Assembly: GCA_001789205.1 (NCBI GenBank)
Contig: MFYT01000008.1
Coordinates: 62,001 to 126,000, forward strand
DNA: 64,000 nucleotides
Source of the DNA: Candidatus Raymondbacteria bacterium RIFOXYA2_FULL_49_16
GTDB taxonomy: Bacteria; Fibrobacterota; OXYB2-FULL-49-7; XYB2-FULL-49-35
Direction of reading: 5' to 3'
In this document: one piece after another, positions 1 through 7,589 of the stretch
Position numbering within the stretch: position 1 is the first letter of the stretch
Layout of the letters: each line of letters begins with the position of its first letter
The notes under the pieces: generated by a model
What the model saw: only the letters and a program-made list of their open reading frames with translations
The model's database searches: none
Told to the model about the DNA's origin: nothing
Translations under genes and position numbers: made by a program

Positions 1-1905
1 CGGGAAATAGACAGTTATTTTCCTTTGTATATAACTAAAAAAATCGCGGACAAGTATATTATTCAGCAAACCCTTGAAAATGGGGAAAGCATCCAACGGA
101 CGGTTTTCTTGCCCGATTCAATAGCCGGTATGTTCAAGGAACTATACCAGGAACGCTTTGCCCAAAACCTTATAGAAAAATATGTGGGAAGCGGTCCTGC
201 CGGCGCCTATAAAAATCTTGGTATTAGCGAATTTGCATGCCTCAACGACCAAGAAAAGATGGAACAGCGGCGCGCTTTTTTCGTCCTTACTCCCGACCAA
301 AGAAAAACCGTGCGCAATGTCCAAATTGGCGTCCAGTCATTATATGGCGTTCCTGCCCTTGACGAGCCATCTGGTCCATTTTTTTCCAGCCTGCTCGCAA
401 GAAAGTTGCATGAGGGCGACATCACCCAGATCCTTCTGCCAGTCTTTGATATGGCAACTTTTTCACTTATGTATCCAATGGTGCGCATTGTTAATGCGCC
501 TTTCCAGCAAGATCCGTCAACGGATAATTTCCAATCGCTTCTTTTTATCGCGTTGAAATCGGGCATTGCACCCGCTCAATATGGTCTCATGCGCAAGGAT
601 TGTCCCAAGGTCCTCAAGAACGGCATGTATGCCGACATAACAGAGCACATCGCTAATTGGGACCAGTTCAAATATTTTCCAAAGTTCGTCATGTCCGAGA
701 TTTCATTGAATGGAGACAGATACTTTGGTATTCCCGACAGGGTCATTAATACTGATGCGGTTCAATATAGACGCGACTGGCTCGAGGAACCGGGAATTAT
801 TGAATGGTTCCAAAAAAAGGGATGGATTCATCCAAAGGACAAAAGACCCTATATCCCATTTGACTGGAGCTACGACGATTTTCGGACCATTGTTAGTCTT
901 ATCACAAAGAACGATCCGACCGGCAAACGAAAAGGAATGGCCGATGCGCCAAGCGATTTTATGTACCTATTTGCCTATTCACTTTTTCATCTTGTACCCG
1001 AACAGTTGTTTAAACCAAATCCCACGCAAAAAACAACATGGGTGTTTTTTGATGACAACCCCGTATTTCGGAATGGTCTCGAAACCATTAATACTATGTT
1101 TTGGAAAGAGAAAAGCATACGTGCCGGTGTTGAAATCAGCTATAGCGCTGCTCAGAGCGATTTTCTTGGAGGCAGATCGGGAATATGCAATACAACCTGC
1201 AGATCTGTACTGTGGAATTCGCTCATGAACAAATACGCGTATTTTGGCAAAGAAAAATCATACGGTGAGGTTGTTGGTCTTACCTCATATCCCGGTTGCG
1301 GGCGCTTTCCAAACCTTACTCCGGCTGACTGCAATATTATAGGGTTTAATTCCTACCTAAAACCCGATCAACTCCAAGCTGCGGTCGAATTCATGAAAGA
1401 CGCGTATTACGGCGAAAGCTTTAACAACGATCTTTTTTTTAAAGTAAGGGAAAACCGAACATTGGGCAGTGAAAGCACCATCTACAGAGATGCGCTTGCC
1501 TCCCCCTACAAACTTGATACTTCTAAAATTCGAGTCAATTTTTACGATATTTTTCCCGCGAATTACATTGAATTTTTTGATTATATAAAGGAATCCCAAT
1601 ATATTCCAGCCGAACCAAAAATAGAAAATTTCGGCCTATACGAGCCACCAAAACGCGAACTGCAGGATGAGGTGTTTAAGCGTATGTTTCAGAAGGTTTT
1701 TATGGATTCAGTGGTCGACTACGACCGTATTATCAAGGAAACCGCCAGCTATTGCAACACGGTTATCTTGAATTTTAAAGATGATGGCATGGTAGAAAAA
1801 CTCGATGCATATTACCAGGCAATGCTGGAATATTATAAGAAACATGTTCCTGAATATTATCCTATATACAAAGAACGGTTTGAGAAACATCTGAAATTTT
1901 GGTGA
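1..1905 (+). CDS. ABC transporter sugar-binding protein, 5'-truncated by window edge
   Basis: Extracytoplasmic solute-binding component of a carbohydrate ABC importer, judged from its resemblance to large type-1 binding proteins and from the two MalF/MalG-type permeases that follow. The reading frame is open back to base 1, so the true start and any signal peptide lie upstream; the TTG at 25 is only an in-frame codon. 634 residues are visible, longer than the usual 400-450 of this family. The segment around residues 235-260 of the visible part (GIPDRVINTDAVQYRRDWL) is the typical pocket region in which a ligand-contacting Asp/Arg-Asp stretch precedes the hinge. The substrate cannot be read from sequence. 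The next gene starts 9 bases after the stop. Confidence 0.75.
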   Translation, partial: REIDSYFPLYITKKIADKYIIQQTLENGESIQRTVFLPDSIAGMFKELYQERFAQNLIEKYVGSGPAGAYKNLGISEFACLNDQEKMEQRRAFFVLTPDQRKTVRNVQIGVQSLYGVPALDEPSGPFFSSLLARKLHEGDITQILLPVFDMATFSLMYPMVRIVNAPFQQDPSTDNFQSLLFIALKSGIAPAQYGLMRKDCPKVLKNGMYADITEHIANWDQFKYFPKFVMSEISLNGDRYFGIPDRVINTDAVQYRRDWLEEPGIIEWFQKKGWIHPKDKRPYIPFDWSYDDFRTIVSLITKNDPTGKRKGMADAPSDFMYLFAYSLFHLVPEQLFKPNPTQKTTWVFFDDNPVFRNGLETINTMFWKEKSIRAGVEISYSAAQSDFLGGRSGICNTTCRSVLWNSLMNKYAYFGKEKSYGEVVGLTSYPGCGRFPNLTPADCNIIGFNSYLKPDQLQAAVEFMKDAYYGESFNNDLFFKVRENRTLGSESTIYRDALASPYKLDTSKIRVNFYDIFPANYIEFFDYIKESQYIPAEPKIENFGLYEPPKRELQDEVFKRMFQKVFMDSVVDYDRIIKETASYCNTVILNFKDDGMVEKLDAYYQAMLEYYKKHVPEYYPIYKERFEKHLKFW

Positions 1906-1914
1906 TAAAGAATC

Positions 1915-3042
1915 ATGTGGGAACCAAAACCGGTTACAACCGATAAAACGTATTTTTTTAGAAAGTTCATGTTCCGCTGGGGCATCAGCGCGCCCGGACT
2001 GTTTGCCCAGATTGTTTTTGGATGGATGCCGCTTATTGTCTCTATCCTTATGGCGTTCCAAAACTTTAATTTCCACAAGTCAGAATGGTGTGGACTTGAT
2101 AATTTTAAAGCCGTATTAAACGACCCAATTGCCACCCCCTTTTCGTTAACGAATGCTGAAGAGCATTTTAAATCTTCAGTAAGTTATTATACGGAAACCC
2201 ATATAGCCGCGCCAAACACCTTTCTCAGCGGATGGTATAAAGTACGGTCATTTTATTTTGGCATGGGCATTGCGTGGCGTAATACTATTTATTATACCAT
2301 TCTGATACTAGGACTTACCTTCCTCATGCCCATCTTTGTGGCAATATTTCTCATGGAAATGCCGCCCTGGCTTATTCGGATCATGATGCTTATGTGGTTT
2401 GTGCCGATTTCCGATATGGCCTCGACAATTATTTTAAAATATTTTTATAATGTCGATTATGGTCTTCTAAATGGTCTTATTAAAAATTTCTACGATTTTA
2501 TTGGTAAGCCAGAGGCCATCCGTATCTTCCCACGGTGGTTGAATTCACCTGACCTTGCCATGCTCTGCATTGTTTTGCCGCAATTAATCATGTATATGCC
2601 GGGCCTTGTATATATTACTTCTCTCCAGGGTATTCCGCAAGACCTGTACGATGCTGCTGAAATTGATGGTTGCGGATTTTTCCAAAAAATATGGCACGTA
2701 ACGCTTCCCCGGTTACGGCCGGTTATCGCCACTATGCTTGTGATAAATCTTATTTCTGCATTTCAGGTGTTTGGAACAATTATGATTATGACCCAAGGCG
2801 GACCGGCGAATAAGACGATTTCTCTCGCATATTATGTCTATAAACTCGCATTTGAATATGTTGAAGTCGGGAAGGGAAATGCGCTTGCGGTTATGTTTTT
2901 CCTGTTCCTTATCACACTCACTTTCATACAAAGAAAACTTTTCCCCGAAGATATCGACAGCGCAAGGCAAGAAGGTTCAATTAAGAAGTTTTTTAGAAAG
3001 AGGAAAGAGCGCTATGCCGCTAATACCGCAAATAGGCCGTAA
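1915..3042 (+). CDS. Sugar ABC transporter permease, MalF type
   Basis: Inner-membrane permease subunit, 375 residues. Hydrophobic segments lie near residues 25-47, 120-145, 155-180, 215-235, 275-300 and 320-340. The cytoplasmic EAA loop that docks the ATPase is clear (YDAAEIDGCGFFQKIWHVTL, near residues 240-260), with the conserved Gly and the following LPRLRP. An insertion of about 60 polar residues between the first two membrane segments is the MalF-like periplasmic loop. It follows the binding protein by 9 bases and overlaps the second permease by 29 bases, so the three genes form one operon. No ATPase gene is seen nearby. Confidence 0.88.
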   Translation: MWEPKPVTTDKTYFFRKFMFRWGISAPGLFAQIVFGWMPLIVSILMAFQNFNFHKSEWCGLDNFKAVLNDPIATPFSLTNAEEHFKSSVSYYTETHIAAPNTFLSGWYKVRSFYFGMGIAWRNTIYYTILILGLTFLMPIFVAIFLMEMPPWLIRIMMLMWFVPISDMASTIILKYFYNVDYGLLNGLIKNFYDFIGKPEAIRIFPRWLNSPDLAMLCIVLPQLIMYMPGLVYITSLQGIPQDLYDAAEIDGCGFFQKIWHVTLPRLRPVIATMLVINLISAFQVFGTIMIMTQGGPANKTISLAYYVYKLAFEYVEVGKGNALAVMFFLFLITLTFIQRKLFPEDIDSARQEGSIKKFFRKRKERYAANTANRP

Positions 3043-4033
3043 TCATATCCGCATCCGGACATTGGTTATTGGTATTTCGCTTTTTCTTTGGGCTGGAATA
3101 ATCATGCATCTTTTTCCTTTCTGGTGGATGCTGGCGACTTCCTTCAAGGCCACGGCTGAAGTATATTCAAATCCCGCTGGTTTTTTCCCAAAGGAAGTTT
3201 CTTTTGCTTCTTATAAACTTCTGTTTGGCACGCTGACAGGTTCAAAGGCCCTTGCTGCTGGTTCCATTTTCCAATATCCTATGACGCTGTATATAAAAAA
3301 TTCTCTCATCCTTTCTTTTACTACCATAGCCATCCAGATCCCCGCAACGCTCCTTCTTGCATATGCTTGCTCCCGTCTTCACTATCCTATTGCCCGTAGC
3401 ATAATTTTCTATCTTTGTGTTGCAACAATGATGATTCCTTATCAAGTGAAAATGATCCCGGTGTTTCTCATGCTTTCACATTTTCCATGGCCAACTGACT
3501 ATATTCCTTATATTCCATTCACCAGCATCCAGTTTCCCTCATTCTCCCTGATTGGGAGTTTTTGGGGAATTATTCTACCAATCACATTCAATGGATATAA
3601 CTTCCTGATCATGAAAAGCTCTTTTGATACAATTGACAAAGGATATATTGAAGCTGCCCGTATGGATGGCTGCAGCGAGTTTGGTATTGTGACGCATATT
3701 ATCCTTCCATTATCAAGGCCTGTTATCGCCTTTGTCAGCTATCAGGCTTTTATTATGTCCTGGAATAATTTTCTTGGGCCCTGGATCATTCTCCAAAACG
3801 TACAGCAAAAATGGCCTCTTGCCGTTATTATTTATCAATTGCAGGCATTTCTCACTGCAGCTAGTTCTTCACAGGCAACAAGCGCTTCAGCCGAGGCTAT
3901 GCGAGCGGCTGGCGCCGGATACAATGCCCTCATGGCCCTTGCACTTATTGAATGTATTCCCGTATTCACGATGTTTGTGTTTTTCCGCGAACAGATCATG
4001 AAAGGCGTGAAAATCCAAGGTCTCAAGGCCTGA
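3014..4033 (+). CDS. Sugar ABC transporter permease, MalG type
   Basis: Second inner-membrane permease, 339 residues. The start is placed at the ATG at 3014 because AGGAAAGAG lies just upstream and because the first membrane segment (LVIGISLFLWAGIIMHLFPF) then falls at the N-terminus; a longer frame upstream would sit inside the preceding gene. The EAA loop reads YIEAARMDGCSEFGIVTHII followed by LPLSRP. The last residues (EQIMKGVKIQGLKA) match the usual MalG-family end. It overlaps the MalF-type gene by 29 bases and should form a heterodimer with it. The TM5-TM6 loop carries an Ala/Ser-rich stretch (near residues 280-305) that is longer than normal. Confidence 0.88.
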   Translation: MPLIPQIGRNHIRIRTLVIGISLFLWAGIIMHLFPFWWMLATSFKATAEVYSNPAGFFPKEVSFASYKLLFGTLTGSKALAAGSIFQYPMTLYIKNSLILSFTTIAIQIPATLLLAYACSRLHYPIARSIIFYLCVATMMIPYQVKMIPVFLMLSHFPWPTDYIPYIPFTSIQFPSFSLIGSFWGIILPITFNGYNFLIMKSSFDTIDKGYIEAARMDGCSEFGIVTHIILPLSRPVIAFVSYQAFIMSWNNFLGPWIILQNVQQKWPLAVIIYQLQAFLTAASSSQATSASAEAMRAAGAGYNALMALALIECIPVFTMFVFFREQIMKGVKIQGLKA

Positions 4034-4038
4034 CGCCT

Positions 4039-5304
4039 GTGCTTCTGCAGCTGCTTTTTATACCACTTTTTTTATTTTCCAGCAGAGTATTTGCGAATGA
4101 ACAGGATGCCATGACTGCCTTCATCGTAAAAGAGGCGCTTGTTTTTTCGCGAAACAACCTGCCGGGAACGTTACCTGATTCTATGGTTCTGGTAAAAACC
4201 GGCGGGCGCAAGGGTATGGTCAAAGACACCTTGTGTATTCCCCAGGATATATGGGGCTTCAAGACCACTAACAATTACAGCCTGCATTTTTACACTGTAT
4301 TTGTTATTGCGTTCAATACGTTGTTCCAATTAGTTGAAGGTGAAAGAACCGCACGGGACTTTTTTTTCTGTGCTGGAAAAGCTTCAGATTTTGCCCTCAA
4401 GTACCTGAATACATTCGAAAAAGACAGGATGGTCAACGATCTGCTTATGTATAATTACGTATACCAGCCATATATGACGGCGTGCAGGCAGATCATAATC
4501 AGTCGCGATTTCAAAGATAGCAGCAGAACATATTGCTGCATGCTGAAATCAGCGCTTGCATACCGATGTGATACTTCCATGGTCGACGAGTGGATTTCCA
4601 CGACAAAATATGTCGATTATGGCATTACCCGTGTTGCACAAAAGCCAATAGGGTGGAAAAAATATGAAATAACAGTGGCGCTCAGAAATTTCGGCTCCAT
4701 GGCAGTGCCTTTTGAGGTCCTTCTCGACTTTGATGGAGGGGATACCCTGCTTAAAGTAGCGTCATTTACCGGAGACACGGCCCTTACCATACGGATGAAT
4801 CAGAGTTTGCTAAAGGTGCTTCTTGATCCGAAAAAACGCCTCTTCGATGTCAAGGAAGATAACCAGCAATATATTTCCTGGGAGTTCACGAGTAAAAGGC
4901 GTGTGTACAAAACCCTGACCCTTCTTCTCTGGGATGCCCTTGCTTCATTATCCGCTTTTGTTCTTTTATTGTTCCTTGGTATTTTTATTCACCCATTAAC
5001 AGAGGTTTTCTATAAAAGAAACCCGCTTTGGACAGGCATATATATTTTTCTGTTCACTGGGATTAAATTATCTCTCCCGTACATGCTGTATGGGTTCAAT
5101 ATGTGGGGTTTTGTTTATATAATGCACCTTATTTATTATTCGGCCAACATGGTCTGGATTGGGGGCGCAGGGGCAGGAGTGTTTTTCCTGATCTATTTTC
5201 TGCTCAAAAAAGATGGTGTCAGGTTCATCAGGCTTGAAACATACATGAAGTATATCGCAGTCTCGGTTTTTCTCAATCCTATTGTCGGTTCTTTTGGCTT
5301 TTAA
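4039..5304 (+). CDS. Membrane protein with N-terminal signal and beta-sandwich-like domain, unknown function
   Basis: Not recognised as a named family. A GTG start at 4039 is chosen because AAGG lies 10 bases upstream and it opens directly into a signal peptide (LLQLLFIPLFLFSSRVFA, cleavage likely after VFA). About 200 soluble residues follow. Next comes a stretch with the pattern seen in the Ig-like domains that follow M1-type peptidases (ITVALRNFGSMAVPFEVLLD ... LLDPKKRLFDVKEDNQQY), then four or five membrane helices to the C-terminus. No HExxH is present, so it is not a peptidase. It begins 5 bases after the permease stop and probably belongs to the transporter operon. A role in sugar sensing or uptake would be inference only. 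Confidence 0.6.
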   Translation: MLLQLLFIPLFLFSSRVFANEQDAMTAFIVKEALVFSRNNLPGTLPDSMVLVKTGGRKGMVKDTLCIPQDIWGFKTTNNYSLHFYTVFVIAFNTLFQLVEGERTARDFFFCAGKASDFALKYLNTFEKDRMVNDLLMYNYVYQPYMTACRQIIISRDFKDSSRTYCCMLKSALAYRCDTSMVDEWISTTKYVDYGITRVAQKPIGWKKYEITVALRNFGSMAVPFEVLLDFDGGDTLLKVASFTGDTALTIRMNQSLLKVLLDPKKRLFDVKEDNQQYISWEFTSKRRVYKTLTLLLWDALASLSAFVLLLFLGIFIHPLTEVFYKRNPLWTGIYIFLFTGIKLSLPYMLYGFNMWGFVYIMHLIYYSANMVWIGGAGAGVFFLIYFLLKKDGVRFIRLETYMKYIAVSVFLNPIVGSFGF

Positions 5305-5318
5305 GGTTGGGCAGAGTC

Positions 5319-5789
5319 TCAGGTTCCCGGATGGAGCTTTTCTTCTTCCTGAAAGATTGCCAGTACATCGGAGGGGGTTTTTGCGGTGAGTAACTCTTTT
5401 TTAAATTTATCATGCCTTAAAAATCGGGCTATTTTTGCCAGCATACGTATATGCAGTCCGGCAACATCCTTTCGAGAAAGGAGCATAAAAAAAAGTTTTA
5501 CCGGTTTTCCGTCCATGGATGAAAATTCTATTTCGTTCTCTGAAATACCAAACGACATCACTAGTTTTTCCTTGATATCCACTTTTGCGTGCGGGATGGC
5601 GACCCCTTCTCCGATTCCCGTGCTTGAGATGGCTTCTCGATCCATGATCGCCTTATAAATATCATCTGATGACAACGGGCAGTCTTCTAGCGGAAGCGCT
5701 GAGACAAGTTCCTGGATTACGCTATTTCTATCCTGAGATACAAGAGGAATTTTTATGGATTGGGGTATTAAAACCTCAGTTATCTGCAT
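5319..5789 (-). CDS. PTS EIIA domain protein, PtsN/fructose type
   Basis: Single-domain phosphocarrier of the mannitol/fructose EIIA family, 156 residues, the normal length for PtsN. The phosphorylated histidine is H67 in GEGVAIPHAKV, and the following segment with MDGKPVKLFFMLLS fits the family core. No EI, HPr, EIIB or EIIC gene is close by, so a regulatory (PtsN-like) role is more likely than sugar transport, although that is inference. It lies 50 bases downstream of the Wzi-like gene on the same strand and is probably co-transcribed with it. Its stop is 14 bases from the convergent end of the transporter operon. Confidence 0.88.
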   Translation of the reverse strand: MQITEVLIPQSIKIPLVSQDRNSVIQELVSALPLEDCPLSSDDIYKAIMDREAISSTGIGEGVAIPHAKVDIKEKLVMSFGISENEIEFSSMDGKPVKLFFMLLSRKDVAGLHIRMLAKIARFLRHDKFKKELLTAKTPSDVLAIFQEEEKLHPGT

Positions 5790-5839
5790 GTCTGGTGCTC
5801 ATGTTTGAAACCTTTAATATAATTTTTCTCATACCATAC

Positions 5840-7504
5840 TTACCAGTAAATGTCTATGACTGCGAGGGCTGATCGCTCGTTATTGTTGGTGAGTTCTTGG
5901 GTACCGTAGAGACGGATGTTTAGCAGGCGAGTGGCTCGTAACGAGAAATCGATGCCAATGATAGAAGTCGATTGATAGTTTTTTCCAAGAAAATATTTTG
6001 TGTTGTACTTTTCAGCTGTTAAACCAGCGGGAGGTATTAAATAATGAATGTCAGTTATCGCATCGCCTGGGTTGCCTTGTCCTTTGCGGCTGTGTTGAAA
6101 AAGCACATGGGAATTAAGCTTTTGACTGGGGCGTATGCCCAGGGAAATAGTGAGTGCGTCAGCATTGGGCCCGAAGTTCGCACCCAGTGATTCTCCGTAA
6201 TGGGTATATCGATGGCTCTCTCCAAAAAAATGAGTATATACCCATGGTTCAATCCGTGTGTATTCAACGCATATATCCATATCTGGATATAGTACTGGAA
6301 TAATGAAACGGCCCCCGCCGGTAAAAGCCCATTTATTGGACCACCAGTCATCAAAGAAGGATACTGGAGAGATAAGGTCGTCCAGAAAGAGCTCGATATA
6401 CAGTTTTAGATTCCGAATGGTGGTGCTTGTGACATCAAAGGAGAGAGCCATATTGTCACGATCACCGCTGTAATGCTGGGCAAAGTAATAGGGAATAAAA
6501 GGAATCGAATAAATAAGATCAAAATTTCGGGTTTGAAATGTGGTTCCCGGATGTAACGTATCGCCATCGTTTGTGTTATCACCATACACGACCATTTCAT
6601 TGACACCCACCGTTACCTTTTTCGGCAAAACACATTCAAGCCTATGCGCGTACAGATATTTTTTTTGGTATTTGTATCCTTTGAGCATATTTATGGTATG
6701 TATATAATGAAAACGCCAAAAATCGGTTTCCGCCTTGAGTGTTCCCATGGGAGGGGTGTTGCCTGAAAGGGCAAGCTGGACAAATTCTCCAGGCCCCCAA
6801 CGCATGCGATCCACTGCCAATGAGAGCAAAAACCTGTTTTTACGGAAGAAAATCCCGGAAGTGAAGGTATCCCATGATTTTTTATTTGTAGAGTCTTGGT
6901 TTCCGAATACGTTGTATGGATAACCGTGGATTGGGTTGTAGTCATGGCTGAAATACTTGTTTTCCGAGTTCAATTCGCTTGCGACCTGAATCTCATTTTG
7001 AACCAATATCCCATGAATTGAACCGTATATGCCGCCATAAAAACATCCGGAGATGAATTCTTCGCCGCTAGCAGACACGTAACCTGCAGAATCCCTGAAT
7101 CCAAGATCGATTTTGAGAAAATCGTCCTTGTTCCCCGATGCGGTTCTATTGTAGAAAAAAATATGTTTCTCATCATATCTCACTGTTGGGTCCAGTTCCG
7201 CAAGATCAAAGGAGAATTCCTTTTTATAATAAGCAAGTTCCTGTTTCTCCACAATACTCAGGCGGCAGGATTTGTTTTTTTTTGTGCAGGCTTCAATATC
7301 TGAGATAAACATGGCTATCTGACTTCTGGTATAGGGTTTTGAATTAACGCCCTGAAAATCGATTGCATATCGGGTTACTATACGTTCAACAAAATCATAA
7401 ACTGGGTTACCAAGCTGAACAGTCCCTGAAGAAGGTATTTCTCCCCATCCTAGAATGGCTAGAAAGAGTAGCATCGCGCAGAATTTAATGCAATAATTGA
7501 ACAT
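5840..7504 (-). CDS. Wzi-like capsule assembly outer-membrane barrel protein
   Basis: 554 residues with an N-terminal signal peptide (hydrophobic core CAMLLFLAILGWG). A helical domain of about 100 residues is followed by alternating amphipathic strands ending in aromatic residues, a typical barrel. The family signature of Wzi-type proteins is visible near residues 225-245: a strand ending DRMRWGPGEFVQLALSGNTP. In known members this barrel binds surface polysaccharide, so a role in attaching or exporting a surface glycan is likely. The C-terminus ends in IYW, a normal barrel end recognised by BAM. A -10-like TATATT lies 15 bases upstream of the ATG. Confidence 0.75.
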   Translation of the reverse strand: MFNYCIKFCAMLLFLAILGWGEIPSSGTVQLGNPVYDFVERIVTRYAIDFQGVNSKPYTRSQIAMFISDIEACTKKNKSCRLSIVEKQELAYYKKEFSFDLAELDPTVRYDEKHIFFYNRTASGNKDDFLKIDLGFRDSAGYVSASGEEFISGCFYGGIYGSIHGILVQNEIQVASELNSENKYFSHDYNPIHGYPYNVFGNQDSTNKKSWDTFTSGIFFRKNRFLLSLAVDRMRWGPGEFVQLALSGNTPPMGTLKAETDFWRFHYIHTINMLKGYKYQKKYLYAHRLECVLPKKVTVGVNEMVVYGDNTNDGDTLHPGTTFQTRNFDLIYSIPFIPYYFAQHYSGDRDNMALSFDVTSTTIRNLKLYIELFLDDLISPVSFFDDWWSNKWAFTGGGRFIIPVLYPDMDICVEYTRIEPWVYTHFFGESHRYTHYGESLGANFGPNADALTISLGIRPSQKLNSHVLFQHSRKGQGNPGDAITDIHYLIPPAGLTAEKYNTKYFLGKNYQSTSIIGIDFSLRATRLLNIRLYGTQELTNNNERSALAVIDIYW

Positions 7505-7518
7505 ATAATTGTTTATTA

Positions 7519-7524
7519 AATATA
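7519..7524 (-). promoter_or_regulatory. Putative -10 element (TATATT) of the Wzi-like gene
   Basis: TATATT on the minus strand, 15 bases upstream of the start codon. The same element followed by T or A occurs upstream of four other minus-strand genes in the window. No good -35 is apparent. Confidence 0.3.
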
Positions 7525-7589
7525 CATTTTTAACATTGGTTTTAAAATGGTTTCTTCTGGATTATGATAAATGCTATCTTTAAAAAGCA

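Noticed and set aside
25-27. TTG as start of the first binding-protein gene
   Set aside because: The frame has no stop back to base 1, so the gene simply enters from outside the window; the TTG is an internal codon.
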